Position numbers and translations under genes: made by a program
Part shown: positions 35,079-44,073 of the stretch, piece by piece
Layout: each line of letters opens with the position of its first letter
How positions within the stretch are numbered: position 1 is the stretch's first letter
The notes under the pieces: generated by a model
Told to the model about the DNA's origin: nothing
The model's input: only the letters and a program-made list of their open reading frames with translations
The model's database searches: none
Origin: an uncultured Porphyromonas sp.
GTDB lineage: Bacteria; Bacteroidota; Bacteroidia; Bacteroidales; Porphyromonadaceae
Assembly (NCBI RefSeq): GCF_900541275.1
Contig: NZ_UQJH01000002.1
Coordinates: forward strand, 1-64,000
Length of the DNA: 64,000 nucleotides
Direction: 5' to 3'

Positions 35079-36176
35079 ATGAAAAAGAGATCACTCCTAA
35101 TTCTCTCACTCACGCTCACCGCTATGAGCTTCAGCGCCTGCTCGCAGGACAAGACCTCGACACTCCGTGGCACCGACCTACCCTCATCGATGGAGGGGCA
35201 GTACGTCTACCTCTACGATGGGCAGGACAAGGTGGACTCCGTGACAGTCAAGGACGGCTCCTTTGAGCTCAAGATGGCCAAGGATACTCCCGTCAAGCTC
35301 TTCACCATCCTGATGGGAAGTAAGGGTATGCCCTTCTTCTCCGAGCCGGGGACCTCTACCTTAGTCGTGGACAGCACCAGCTTTGCCTACGACCCCTCAT
35401 CTACAGAGCTTAATAAGAAGGTCACCACACTCTACAACCGCTTCGACGCCCTCTACGGCGACTTTATGGCCGCCAACCATCAACTGATGCAGGAGGTGCA
35501 GGCAAATGGCGGGACCATCACCGAGGAGCTCTCCGCCAAGGGGACGAAGCTCTCGGAGGACTTCAATGCCAAGGTCGGTGTACTCTCAAGGGAGTATTTT
35601 GACCAAAATAAGGACAATCCTCTCGGTCTCCTGGCCCTCTCCATCTACCCAATGACCGACCCCAAGGGCTTCGTGGAGATGTACGAGTCGGCAGGCGAGG
35701 CGATCACGTCGAATGCCGACATGCAGAAGCTCTACTCGATGCAGAAGGGCGAGCTGAAGACCGCTGCCGGTAGTCCCTACACCGATGTGACGATGACGGA
35801 CGAGACCGGCAAGAGCGTGAAGCTGAGCGACTATATGGAGGAGGGCAAGTACCTCTTAGTCGACGTGTGGGCCTCATGGTGCGGTCCCTGCCGTGCTGCG
35901 ATGCCTCACCTGGCGGAGATCGCCAAGGACCACGCCGGCACCATCACCGTGCTGAGCGTCGGCGGGCTCAACGAGACGCCCGAGGCGAATGCGAAGGCAA
36001 AGGAGGAGCTTGGGATGACCTGGAGTACCTTCTTCGACAGCAAGTCCTCGCTGGCTGATGCCTACGGAGTGAAGAGCATCCCTACCCTTATACTGATCAG
36101 CCCCGAGGGTAATATCGTGCTGAAGACCAATAGGCCCGACGAGATCTCGAGCAAGATCAAGGAACTGGACCTCTGA
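35079..36176 (+). CDS. Thioredoxin-like lipoprotein (DUF4369/TlpA type), copy 1
   Basis: Predicted envelope thiol-disulfide oxidoreductase, 365 residues. The lipobox FSAC follows 'MKKRSLLILSLTLTAM'. An N-terminal DUF4369-like beta domain and a helical middle segment lead to a TlpA/ResA-type thioredoxin fold with WASWCGPC (Cys268, Cys271) and the cis-Pro region 'SIPTLIL'. First of three adjacent paralogues with the same architecture, so the cluster arose by tandem duplication. Substrates are unknown. It begins 49 bases after the NfnB-like gene and may be read from the same promoter. Confidence 0.9.
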   Translation: MKKRSLLILSLTLTAMSFSACSQDKTSTLRGTDLPSSMEGQYVYLYDGQDKVDSVTVKDGSFELKMAKDTPVKLFTILMGSKGMPFFSEPGTSTLVVDSTSFAYDPSSTELNKKVTTLYNRFDALYGDFMAANHQLMQEVQANGGTITEELSAKGTKLSEDFNAKVGVLSREYFDQNKDNPLGLLALSIYPMTDPKGFVEMYESAGEAITSNADMQKLYSMQKGELKTAAGSPYTDVTMTDETGKSVKLSDYMEEGKYLLVDVWASWCGPCRAAMPHLAEIAKDHAGTITVLSVGGLNETPEANAKAKEELGMTWSTFFDSKSSLADAYGVKSIPTLILISPEGNIVLKTNRPDEISSKIKELDL

Positions 36177-36233
36177 GGTCTGGTCCCCTATTACCGACAT
36201 TTTTATCACACTTATACACATTGTACCAATAGC

Positions 36234-37352
36234 ATGAATAAACTAAAGCACACGGTCGCACTGATCGCCGGGCTCGTACTTGTAGCCGGATGCCAGAGCA
36301 GTCCAAAGTTCTCCCTCAAGGGGAGCAACCTCCCCGAGGAGATGGAGGGCAAGTACCTCTACCTCATACAGGACGAGGACAACAAGGACTCCGTACTGGT
36401 AAGCAATGGCTCCTTTGCCTTCACCTCCGACAGCACCGACGTGACGAAGATCTGGTACGTCGTCTCCAAGGACGCTCAGATCCAGACCCCGATCATCCGC
36501 GAGGCAGGAGACTTCACCCTCACTCGAGGCGAGGATGGCAAGTATACCATCACCGCAGCTGACGAAGCCAAGTCGCTCAACGCAGTATACAGGGACTTCT
36601 CTAAGGAGATGGACGAGACGCTGGCTCCGATCACTCAGGCCTACAGAGCCAAGGATCAGGAGCTCTCCAAGGAGGATATCGGTGCCGAGGCTGCCGACAA
36701 GCTGCAGGCAGAGATCCAGGAGCTCGAGAAGGAGTATACCGATGCCAATAATAAGCTCGCCCGTAAGTACTACGAATCCAATAAGGACAACGTGATCGGT
36801 GCCGTAGCTTTCTCTCAGCTCCAGTTTGACAGTGATGAGGACTTCATCTCCGCTTACGAGGGCGCCTCAAACGTGGTGAAGGAGGATAAGAATCTCAAGA
36901 ACCAGTACGACTCTATGAAGCTCGCCCTCGAGACCTCTGAGGGCAAGCCCTACAAGGGTGACTTCGTCATCGATGATGGTGAGGGTACGACAGTGAAGCT
37001 CTCCGACTATATGGAGGCGGGCAAGTATCTGCTGGTGGACTTCTGGGCCTCCTGGTGCGGACCGTGCCGCCAGGCCATGCCACACCTCGCCGGCATCGTG
37101 AAGGATCACAGCAAGACCATCACCGTGCTGAGCGTCGGTGTGTGGGAGAAGAGCAAGGAGAATAACGACTCCGCTCGCAAGGAGCTGGGCATCACCTGGA
37201 ATACCGCCTTCGACAAGGAGAGCCAGTCCGTCAAGGAGTACGGCATCCTCGGCATCCCGACCCTCCTGCTCGTCAATCCTGAGGGGACGATCGTCTATCG
37301 TGGCCACAGCCCGCAAGATCTGGACGCTAAGATCAAGGAGCTCGGTCTCTAA
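36234..37352 (+). CDS. Thioredoxin-like lipoprotein (DUF4369/TlpA type), copy 2
   Basis: Paralogue of the preceding gene, 372 residues, with lipobox VAGC. It has the same layout: DUF4369-like N-terminus ('LKGSNLPEEMEGKYLYLIQ'), helical linker with Glu/Lys-rich segments, and a thioredoxin domain with WASWCGPC (Cys275, Cys278) and 'GIPTLLL'. It is closer to copy 3 than to copy 1 in the linker and in the 'KPYKGDF' segment. A strong terminator follows at 37388. The role is probably redox control of periplasmic or outer-membrane proteins. Confidence 0.9.
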   Translation: MNKLKHTVALIAGLVLVAGCQSSPKFSLKGSNLPEEMEGKYLYLIQDEDNKDSVLVSNGSFAFTSDSTDVTKIWYVVSKDAQIQTPIIREAGDFTLTRGEDGKYTITAADEAKSLNAVYRDFSKEMDETLAPITQAYRAKDQELSKEDIGAEAADKLQAEIQELEKEYTDANNKLARKYYESNKDNVIGAVAFSQLQFDSDEDFISAYEGASNVVKEDKNLKNQYDSMKLALETSEGKPYKGDFVIDDGEGTTVKLSDYMEAGKYLLVDFWASWCGPCRQAMPHLAGIVKDHSKTITVLSVGVWEKSKENNDSARKELGITWNTAFDKESQSVKEYGILGIPTLLLVNPEGTIVYRGHSPQDLDAKIKELGL

Positions 37353-37380
37353 GCCGGACCTTTTCTCCTAAGAAAAATAG

Positions 37381-37428
37381 TACATTTGAGGGATCGCTTC
37401 TCAGCAGGAGAGGCGGTCCCTCTTTTTT
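37381..37428 (+). terminator. Terminator after thioredoxin copy 2, overlapped by a promoter-like core
   Basis: The stem GAGGGATCGCTTCTC (37388-37402) with GAGAGGCGGTCCCTC (408-422, with a G-T pair and a mismatch) is followed by TTTTTT. TACATTTG at 37381-37388 resembles a -7 element immediately before it, so a transcript started there would lack the full hairpin. Termination is the firmer call. Confidence 0.7.
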
Positions 37429-37457
37429 GTATCACGCATAAGGATATTCTCAAAGTC

Positions 37458-38564
37458 ATGAAGAAATACCTCACATCACTCGCTCTTGTGGCGCTACTCT
37501 GCGGTTGTCAGAGCCATACCGAGACCTGCACCATCAAGGGTAGCGAGCTACCGGCCGAGCTGGAGGGCGCCATGGTCTACCTCGTCACCGACCCCATTGG
37601 CACCGACTCAGCCCGCATCAGCAACAATAGTTTCACTCTCAATAGCAGCACCCCCTCCGACACTCTGCTGGGGATGATCTCGATCCCTCAGGGCGATATT
37701 GAGCTGCCCTTCATACCGGAGAGTGGCGACTTTACCCTCACTCAGACCCCGAGCGGCGCTATCACGATCACGTCAGAGGATCCCGCGAGCCTAAATGGAG
37801 CGCTCACCTCCTTTACCAAAGAGGTAGAGGAGCAGACGGCCGCTCTCGCATCCAAGCAGGAGTCGCTCGAGCAGCAGCTCAAGGAGACGAGTGACCCTAA
37901 GGCGTCTCACGAGATCCAGGCGCAGATCGATCAAGCACGTGTGGAGCGCGCCGGAGTGCGGAGTGCGATCGCCGCCAAGTACTACGAGAGCCACCATGAT
38001 GACCTCGTAGGGGCGCTGATGTTCCGTGAGCTGGACTATGCCGATGAGGCGGAGTATGTGTCTCTCTATGAGGGAGCATCAGACCTTGTGCAGAGAGACG
38101 CTAAGAATACAGAGCGGTACAGCAAGGCAAAGAGCGCACTGGAGACCTCCGTCGGCAAGCCCTACAAGGGAGACTTTGAGATCCCCGATGGGGAGGGGAA
38201 GAGCGTCAAGCTCAGCGACTATATGGATGGCAAGAGGTACCTGCTACTGGACTTCTGGGCCTCCTGGTGCGTCTATTGCCGACAGGCTATGCCGGAGCTG
38301 AGGCAGCTCTCCGAGGAGCACAGCAAGACCCTCCGCGTGCTAAGCATCGGCGTGCGAGAGAAGTCAAAGGCTGACAACGACCGCGCCAAGGAGAGCCTCG
38401 GGCTCAGCTGGGAGACGATATTCGACAAGGACAATGTCTCCTACGATACTTATGGCGTCCTCGGCATCCCGACACTGATCCTGATCAGCCCTGAGGGCGA
38501 GATCGTCTTCCGCGGCTACCAGCCGGCAAAGCTTCAGGAGAAAATCACCGAGCTAGGTCTGTAA
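37458..38564 (+). CDS. Thioredoxin-like lipoprotein (DUF4369/TlpA type), copy 3, CVYC active site
   Basis: Third paralogue, 368 residues, lipobox LCGC. The ATG at 37458 starts the signal peptide; an earlier Met at 37386 lies in the terminator region and was rejected. The architecture matches copies 1 and 2, but the active site is WASWCVYC (Cys271, Cys274) instead of CGPC. Bulky residues between the cysteines usually change redox potential and partner choice in thioredoxin-fold proteins. The 64-aa gene starts 2 bases after its stop, so they are co-transcribed. Confidence 0.9.
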   Translation: MKKYLTSLALVALLCGCQSHTETCTIKGSELPAELEGAMVYLVTDPIGTDSARISNNSFTLNSSTPSDTLLGMISIPQGDIELPFIPESGDFTLTQTPSGAITITSEDPASLNGALTSFTKEVEEQTAALASKQESLEQQLKETSDPKASHEIQAQIDQARVERAGVRSAIAAKYYESHHDDLVGALMFRELDYADEAEYVSLYEGASDLVQRDAKNTERYSKAKSALETSVGKPYKGDFEIPDGEGKSVKLSDYMDGKRYLLLDFWASWCVYCRQAMPELRQLSEEHSKTLRVLSIGVREKSKADNDRAKESLGLSWETIFDKDNVSYDTYGVLGIPTLILISPEGEIVFRGYQPAKLQEKITELGL

Positions 38565-38566
38565 TC

Positions 38567-38761
38567 ATGAGAGTAGTAGTCAATGGACAACCGGTCACCC
38601 TCTTTGCAGGAGCTGTCGTAGCCGATGCGATCCGGGCTTGGGCAACCGAGGCGGGCGAAAAGACATCCGGATGGATCGCGAGGGACGAGAATGGACTAGA
38701 GGTGGCACCAGATGGACCACTGGAGGAGGGAATGAGACTGACCGTAACCCAACAAAGCTGA
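38567..38761 (+). CDS. Small unrecognised protein, possibly beta-grasp-like
   Basis: 64 residues: 'MRVVVNGQPVTLFAGAVVADAIR' then an acidic middle and a 'PLEEGMRLTVTQ' end. The start resembles ThiS/MoaD-type beta-grasp proteins (strand, NGQ turn, strand, 'AGAVVADAIR'), but the C-terminal Gly-Gly needed for sulfur carriage is absent, so that function is unlikely. The last strand-like motif fits the same fold. No signal peptide. It sits tightly between a thioredoxin-like gene (2 bases) and a 5'-nucleotidase gene (9 bases), which supports it being real. Function unknown. Confidence 0.7.
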   Translation: MRVVVNGQPVTLFAGAVVADAIRAWATEAGEKTSGWIARDENGLEVAPDGPLEEGMRLTVTQQS

Positions 38762-38770
38762 GTACAAGCA

Positions 38771-40240
38771 ATGAAACACATCAATACACTCACCGTGATC
38801 ACCGGTGCCCTGCTCACCCTGCTCCTCGCAGGCTGCGGTGTCTCGTCGCATCACAAGTCAGGCAACCACATCCGCATCCTCTCGGTGAATGATATGCACG
38901 CAGGGATGGAGCGCATGCCCCGCTTCGCCTTCATCGTCGACAGTCTCCGGAGGGAGTACCCCGAGCTGCTGATACTCTCGGGCGGAGACAACCAGACCGG
39001 CAATCCCTTCAACGACCAGTACGACCCCAAGGGGTGGCCGATGATAGAGATGATGAATGCGATCGGCTTCGATGCCTCCGTGGTGGGCAATCACGAGTTT
39101 GACACCGGGCGGGAGGGTTTCGCCTACTTAGTGAGCCACGCCACCTTCCCCTTCCTCTGTGCCAATATGGAGCCGACGGCCGACTTGCCGATACACCCGA
39201 GGATGACGCTGAGGACGAAGAACGGCTACACCGTGGGCATCATCTCGCTCCTCTTCATCAACGAGCTGGGCATCCCCGACTCTCATCCCGACAAGGTACG
39301 CCCCTTTACCTTCCACGAGCCGATGGAGAGCTACGAGCGCTACCTCGGGATGCGGGACAGCGTCGATGTACTTCTCTTCCTCAATCACTATGGTGTCCTG
39401 CACGACCAAGCTCTCGCCAAGGCACTGCCGTCCGGTGTGGTGGACCTGATCGTCGGCGGACACTCGCACACCAAGATCGACAGGGAGCTGTATGAGAATG
39501 GTATCCTAATCACTCAGGCCGGCTCCAAGCTCCACTACTGCACCCTGACGGACCTCACCCTCGGACCGGATCGGAGAGTCATCGCCCGAAGCTCCAGGCT
39601 CATCCCGATAGAGGAGGGTGGCAAGGAGCAGCCTGCGATGAGGGCACTCGTCGACAAGATCTTCGCCAATCCTGAGATGCACAAGACACTCGCCACTACG
39701 GAGGAGGGTCTGCTGAGCAAGGAGGAGCTGGGCTACCTGATGACCGACGCATTCCGCGAGGTGACGGGAGCTGACTTTGCCCTCACCAATCCCGGAGGCA
39801 TCCGCATCGACTCCATCGCTCCCGGTCCGATCTCGATGCTGGATGTCTACACCCTGGATCCCTTCTCCAATCAGATGATGACCGTCGAGCTCACTCCCGC
39901 AGAGCTACACCGGCTCTTTGAGAGCGGCTTTGACCAGCTCGATGACCGGCAACCGATCGTCCCCTCCGGGCTGCACGTCACCTACGCCCTCAGGGCCGAC
40001 GGGACCCTCGAGGGGGTCACGATCCTGGACGACAACGATCAGCCCCTCGACCCTGACCGCACCTACAAGGTGGCACTCAGCAGCTATGCCGCATCGGTAT
40101 ACTCCTATGGGGACAAGTCGAGGGTCAAGGACGAGCACCTGACCTCCGAGGAGGCGATCATCGCCTACCTCAGCCGCCATCGGATCGCCCCGGACTACTC
40201 CGAGGAGCACCGGATCACCATCTTCACGGTGGAGGAGTGA
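38771..40240 (+). CDS. Bifunctional metallophosphatase/5'-nucleotidase lipoprotein
   Basis: UshA-like envelope nucleotidase, 489 residues, lipobox LAGC. The N-terminal calcineurin-like domain carries the dimetal motifs VNDMHAG, SGGDNQTG, VVGNHEFD and GGHSHT. The C-terminal 5'-nucleotidase domain has 'NPGGIRIDSIAPG', 'LDPFSNQMMTVELTPAELHRLFE' and 'YKVALSSYAA', which bind the nucleoside. It would release phosphate and nucleoside from extracellular nucleotides. The gene follows the 64-aa protein by 9 bases and ends the thioredoxin cluster. Substrate range is not predictable. Confidence 0.92.
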   Translation: MKHINTLTVITGALLTLLLAGCGVSSHHKSGNHIRILSVNDMHAGMERMPRFAFIVDSLRREYPELLILSGGDNQTGNPFNDQYDPKGWPMIEMMNAIGFDASVVGNHEFDTGREGFAYLVSHATFPFLCANMEPTADLPIHPRMTLRTKNGYTVGIISLLFINELGIPDSHPDKVRPFTFHEPMESYERYLGMRDSVDVLLFLNHYGVLHDQALAKALPSGVVDLIVGGHSHTKIDRELYENGILITQAGSKLHYCTLTDLTLGPDRRVIARSSRLIPIEEGGKEQPAMRALVDKIFANPEMHKTLATTEEGLLSKEELGYLMTDAFREVTGADFALTNPGGIRIDSIAPGPISMLDVYTLDPFSNQMMTVELTPAELHRLFESGFDQLDDRQPIVPSGLHVTYALRADGTLEGVTILDDNDQPLDPDRTYKVALSSYAASVYSYGDKSRVKDEHLTSEEAIIAYLSRHRIAPDYSEEHRITIFTVEE

Positions 40241-40311
40241 GGGGAAGTGTTAATTGCAGAAGCAATTCTGTAATTCGCCCGATAATCGATACATCGAACT
40301 TTCTTTTTCGC

Positions 40312-40319
40312 TACATTTA
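40312..40319 (+). promoter_or_regulatory. Possible -7 element for adh
   Basis: TACATTTA is one base off TAnnTTTG, 57 bases before the alcohol dehydrogenase start, in an AT-rich leader. Confidence 0.4.
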
Positions 40320-40375
40320 CCTCATCAAATAAGTCAAACCATTTATTTCCTAACTTTTACAATCTATCTATCATC

Positions 40376-41437
40376 ATGAAAGGATACGCAATGCTCCGGA
40401 TCGGGGAAGCAGGCTGGATCGAGAAGCCGGTCCCCGAGTGTGGTCCCATGGACGCCATCTGTAAGCCGCTCGCTGTAGCAATCTGCACCAGCGACGTACA
40501 CACCCTCTGGGAGGGCGCCATAGGCGATCGTCACAATATGATCCTCGGTCACGAGTGCAGTGCCGAGGTGGTCAAGGTAGGCGAGCTGGTCAAGGACTTC
40601 AAGCCCGGCGACCGGGTCATCGTGCCGGCCATCACTCCCGACTGGAACTCTCTCGAGGCTCAGGCCGGCTACTCTATGCACAGCGGTGGGATGCTGGCAG
40701 GATGGAAGTTCTCCAACTTCAAGGATGGTGTCTTCGGCGAGTACTTCCACGTCAATGACGCGGACGGCAACCTGGCACACCTCCCCGAGGACTTTGACCC
40801 CGTCGAGGCGACCCAGCTCAGCGACATGGTGCCGACAGGTTTTCATGCTGTGGAGCTGGCGGATGTGCAATTTGGCGACGTGGTGCTGGTGATCGGTATC
40901 GGTCCTGTGGGTCTGATGTCCGTTGCCGGCTGCGCCCTTCGCGGAGCCTCCCGGATCATCGCTGTCGGCACCCGACCCGTCTGCGTCGAGGCAGCCAAGG
41001 GCTACGGTGCGACCGACTTCATCAGCTACAAGGATGGCTCCATCTCCGAGCAGGTACTTGCCATGACGGACGGTAAGGGAGTGGACAAGATCTGTATGGC
41101 CGGCGGCACGGTGGACACCTTCTCTGAGGCAGTCAAGGCGCTCAAGCCCGGTGGCAAGATCGGTAACGTCAATTACCTCGGCAAGGGTGACACCATCGGG
41201 ATCCCGCGCGTCGAGTGGGGCGTCGGTATGGGTCACAAGCAGATCAATGGCGGTCTGATGCCCGGCGGTCGTCTCCGTATGGAGAAGCTTGCCCGCCTCG
41301 TCTCCTTCGGTCGTCTCGACCTGAAGCCGCTCTGCACCCACGTCTTCGAGGGCTGGGATAAGCTCCCCGAGGCACTGCAGCTTATGCGCGATAAGCCTGC
41401 AGACCTGATCAAGCCGATCGTTGTGGTCAATAAATAA
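40376..41437 (+). CDS. NADP-type zinc secondary alcohol dehydrogenase
   Basis: Medium-chain alcohol dehydrogenase, 353 residues, close to clostridial and Thermoanaerobacter secondary alcohol dehydrogenases. It starts 'MKGYAMLRIGEAGWIEKPVP' as they do. The catalytic zinc ligands Cys37, His59 and Asp150 are all in place, and the loop for the structural zinc is missing, as in that group. The Rossmann motif is GIGPVGLMSVAG, followed by GTR at 198-200, matching the residues that favour NADP(H). The probable reaction is interconversion of secondary alcohols and ketones. It is monocistronic, with a shared terminator. Confidence 0.93.
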   Translation: MKGYAMLRIGEAGWIEKPVPECGPMDAICKPLAVAICTSDVHTLWEGAIGDRHNMILGHECSAEVVKVGELVKDFKPGDRVIVPAITPDWNSLEAQAGYSMHSGGMLAGWKFSNFKDGVFGEYFHVNDADGNLAHLPEDFDPVEATQLSDMVPTGFHAVELADVQFGDVVLVIGIGPVGLMSVAGCALRGASRIIAVGTRPVCVEAAKGYGATDFISYKDGSISEQVLAMTDGKGVDKICMAGGTVDTFSEAVKALKPGGKIGNVNYLGKGDTIGIPRVEWGVGMGHKQINGGLMPGGRLRMEKLARLVSFGRLDLKPLCTHVFEGWDKLPEALQLMRDKPADLIKPIVVVNK

Positions 41438-41462
41438 CCTACCCGATAGTATATTTATAGCA

Positions 41463-41509
41463 AGAGAAGGTCTCCACCCGGACTATCCGGATGGAGACCT
41501 TCTCTTTTT
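41463..41509. terminator. Bidirectional terminator between adh and fda
   Basis: A perfect 14-bp stem (AGAGAAGGTCTCCA with TGGAGACCTTCTCT) with an inner CCGG pairing. TTTTTA follows on the plus strand and an AT-rich stretch on the other side, between two converging genes. Confidence 0.85.
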
Positions 41510-41529
41510 ATAGGTCTTAGACCTACAGC

Positions 41530-42411
41530 TTACTTGATAGAGGCCTCGTAGATGCCATCGATAGAGGCACCGATGGTCTTATTGAACTCCTCATCGCTCT
41601 GCTGTGCAGAGAGTCCCTCAGCGAGACCGCGAGAGAAGGAAGCGATGATGCCGTGATTCTTAGCCAGCAGCTCATTGGCGTGCTCGCGGCTGTAGCCACC
41701 GGAGAGGGCTACGACACGGACGATATTCTTGTGCTCGATGATCTCCTTGTAGAAGTTGTCTACCGTCGGGAGAGTGATCTTGAGCATCACGGGCTGATCC
41801 ATCTTGTCGAGCTGAGCGAGGATCTCTCGCTTGAGGATCTCCTCAGCCTTAGCCTTATCGGGGCAGTGGATGTCCACCTCAGGCTCGAGGATCGGCATCA
41901 GGCCGTGAGAGAGGATCTTCTTACCCCACTCAAACTGCTGTGCCACAATAGCCTTGATACCCTCCTCATTGGCCTGCTTGATGACGCTGCGCTCCTTGGT
42001 ACCAAAGATATGGTGCTTCACAGCATCCTCGCAGAGGTCATCGAGACCGGGGAAGTCCTTCATCAGCTGTACGCCGTCCTTCTCCTCGCAGAGACCCTTG
42101 TCGACCTTGAGGAAAGGTACGATGTGGAGGTTCTCCCAGAGGTAGTCGGGCGTCTTCTTGCCATCGATCTCACCGCGCATGGTGCGCTCGAAGAGGATCA
42201 CACCGATGATCTTGTGCTCAGCAAAGCCGGGGCTCTTGATCATACGGGTGCGCATCTCGTGGATGAGCTCAAACATCTCCGTCTCATTGCTCCAGGCATC
42301 CTCGGTCAGACCGTAGGACTTCAGGGCCTTGGGCGTAGAGCCACCACTCTGGTCAAGGGCACCAATGAAGCCCTTGCCGTTTTTCATCTGTTCTAGCTGT
42401 TCCTTGTTCAT
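41530..42411 (-). CDS. Class I fructose-bisphosphate aldolase
   Basis: Schiff-base aldolase of glycolysis and gluconeogenesis, 293 residues, cleaving fructose 1,6-bisphosphate to DHAP and glyceraldehyde 3-phosphate. '[22 protein letters not shown]' at the N-terminus, 'GVILFERTM', the '[18 protein letters not shown]' block and 'VMLKITLPT' (the likely Schiff-base lysine) identify the bacterial class I family. Homologues are common in Bacteroidetes. TATCTTTG at 42490-42497 (minus) is a plausible promoter core. Monocistronic. Confidence 0.95.
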   Translation of the reverse strand: MNKEQLEQMKNGKGFIGALDQSGGSTPKALKSYGLTEDAWSNETEMFELIHEMRTRMIKSPGFAEHKIIGVILFERTMRGEIDGKKTPDYLWENLHIVPFLKVDKGLCEEKDGVQLMKDFPGLDDLCEDAVKHHIFGTKERSVIKQANEEGIKAIVAQQFEWGKKILSHGLMPILEPEVDIHCPDKAKAEEILKREILAQLDKMDQPVMLKITLPTVDNFYKEIIEHKNIVRVVALSGGYSREHANELLAKNHGIIASFSRGLAEGLSAQQSDEEFNKTIGASIDGIYEASIK

Positions 42412-42489
42412 CTCTTTTTTACCTTAATATAAATTGATTGGAGCTGTAATAATGTCTTGTCACTGCAGGGACTGATCCCTTTCTATCCT

Positions 42490-42497
42490 CAAAGATA
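42490..42497 (-). promoter_or_regulatory. -7 element for the aldolase gene
   Basis: TATCTTTG on the minus strand matches TAnnTTTG, about 80 bases before the start codon. Confidence 0.5.
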
Positions 42498-42567
42498 CAA
42501 ATTTTCTCCGACCTATGCAGCGCGAGTTACTGAAATCTTTTTGGATAATAGCACTTTTAACCTCTCT

Positions 42568-43746
42568 TCATAGTCTAAATCGCCCCCGACTCTCGTGGTG
42601 CGCGATCAGCTGATCGTACCGATCGACCACCTCCCCGACCACATCCTCCCAGGTGCGGGAGATCGTGTGGGGGATCCGATCCGCCACACGCTGCCGTCCC
42701 TCCACATCACGGATCGTCTCGATGATCTTTTCCGCATAGACGCGCGGATCATTTTGCCTGGCGATAAAGGCGTTGACCCCATCCTGGAAGGGCGCAGCAC
42801 AGGTGGTCCCCTCCAGCAGCAGGCTCGGTGTGTGCATCAGCGCTGCCTCGCGGATCACATTGCCATAGGTGTCATAGAGAGAGGGGAAAAGGAAGAGATC
42901 CGCCGCCGCATAGTACGAGAAGAGCTCGGTCCTATCCTTGATCGTGCCGGGGAATATCGCCTTATCCTGCAGGCCTAAGCTCTTCGCCTTCTCAATAAAC
43001 TTCCCACGCGCCGCACCACTGCCGAGGGAGTAGAAGAGGAACTTCCGATCACCCAGCAACGCAAGACTATCGAGGATCATCCCGATATTCTTGATCCGGA
43101 TCTGCTGACCGACAAAGAGAAAGAGTGGCGTCTCATCATCCAGCCCCAGCTCACGCCGCTTCCGCTCACGGAGTACGGACCAGTCCTCGCTGACCGTCTC
43201 CACGCCATTGGGCACCACAGCGATCTGCCCCCGCTTCTCCCTAAACCCATACTCATGCATCGTCTCGAGGATCGACTCATCGGTGATCCACACCTGATCG
43301 GCATGGCGGTAAAACTCCATGATCCAGTCCTGCGCCAGATGAGAGAGGAAGCGGCTCTTGGTCGCGCCATAGAAGTCGTCCCGGTACTTGGAGCGAAACG
43401 AGGCGATGAAAGGAATGCCCCGCGTACGAGCGATCACCCGACCCATCCGCCCAGTGGTGAAGGGGGCGTGACAGTGGATGAGATCAAAGGGCAGGTGATA
43501 CACCTCGCGAGACGCACTGGTGGGGATGAAGGGCAGCCCCACCGAGTAGGGAGGGCGAGGAGGCACAGGCACTGAGGGGATGCGAGTGATGGGGAAGGGC
43601 TCGGGCAACTCAGGCTCGCCCTTAGAGTACGGGACCACGACGTGCACGTCTCGCCCCATCTTATACATCTGGATCGCATTATTGTAGACAACGGTACCCA
43701 CCCCATCTACCGCCGGCTGGAAGCTGTCATTGAAAAGTCCGTACAT
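42568..43746 (-). CDS. Family 4 glycosyltransferase
   Basis: GT-B fold glycosyltransferase, 392 residues. The N-terminal 'FNDSFQPAVDGVGTVVYNNAI' and 'IHCHAPFTTGRMGRVIA' fit the family that includes lipid-linked glucosyl and mannosyl transferases. The C-terminal domain has 'LFLFVGQQIRIKNIGMILDSL', 'IFPGTIKDRTELFSYYAAADLFLFPSLYDTYGNVIREAA', with the nucleotide-sugar E-x7-E-like region, and 'LLLEGTTCAA'. No signal peptide, so it is cytoplasmic or membrane-associated. The donor and acceptor cannot be told; glycolipid synthesis is a reasonable guess. TATATTTG at 43785-43792 (minus) is a promoter candidate. Confidence 0.88.
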   Translation of the reverse strand: MYGLFNDSFQPAVDGVGTVVYNNAIQMYKMGRDVHVVVPYSKGEPELPEPFPITRIPSVPVPPRPPYSVGLPFIPTSASREVYHLPFDLIHCHAPFTTGRMGRVIARTRGIPFIASFRSKYRDDFYGATKSRFLSHLAQDWIMEFYRHADQVWITDESILETMHEYGFREKRGQIAVVPNGVETVSEDWSVLRERKRRELGLDDETPLFLFVGQQIRIKNIGMILDSLALLGDRKFLFYSLGSGAARGKFIEKAKSLGLQDKAIFPGTIKDRTELFSYYAAADLFLFPSLYDTYGNVIREAALMHTPSLLLEGTTCAAPFQDGVNAFIARQNDPRVYAEKIIETIRDVEGRQRVADRIPHTISRTWEDVVGEVVDRYDQLIAHHESRGRFRL

Positions 43747-43784
43747 ATCTCGCTCAGTCGTGTGTGATCGTTAGTATTATTGCA

Positions 43785-43792
43785 CAAATATA
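43785..43792 (-). promoter_or_regulatory. -7 element for the glycosyltransferase gene
   Basis: TATATTTG on the minus strand, 38 bases before the start codon. The rest of the 43747-44073 gap shows no gene or repeat beyond this and the opposing promoter core at 43983. Confidence 0.55.
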
Positions 43793-43982
43793 CCTATTAC
43801 TTTCGCTCCTCAGCAACGCTCACCCGGCACTGTGCAGCACAAGCCACCCTCAGTGATGCCGCTCCCCGTGTCTTCATTCAGCAGGAGCCACAACGGCCTG
43901 CTTGCCCATACGACACCGGCGCCCAAGACCACAATACGATAGCGAAGGAGGAAAAGAGGAGCGACTTAAGCCGATATTTTGC

Positions 43983-43990
43983 TACATTTG
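43983..43990 (+). promoter_or_regulatory. -7 element for the DUF4827-like gene
   Basis: TACATTTG matches TAnnTTTG, 83 bases before the start at 44074. Confidence 0.5.
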
Positions 43991-44073
43991 TATGGCATAG
44001 TGGTGGGGGTCGCCATTGACCCTGCCACTACCATTTTGGCGTTACACTCTTAGACACTTTTATATCCCCCAAT

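Noticed and set aside
38567..38761. 64-aa protein as a ThiS sulfur carrier
   Set aside because: The C-terminal Gly-Gly required for thiocarboxylate formation is missing and no thiamine gene is adjacent.
40364..41341. 325-codon frame opposite the alcohol dehydrogenase gene
   Set aside because: It is antisense to an intact enzyme whose catalytic residues are all in place, and its composition is typical of a shadow frame.
43747..44073. Short open frame at 43780-44019
   Set aside because: It crosses the promoter region of two divergent genes and has no family-like or signal sequence.
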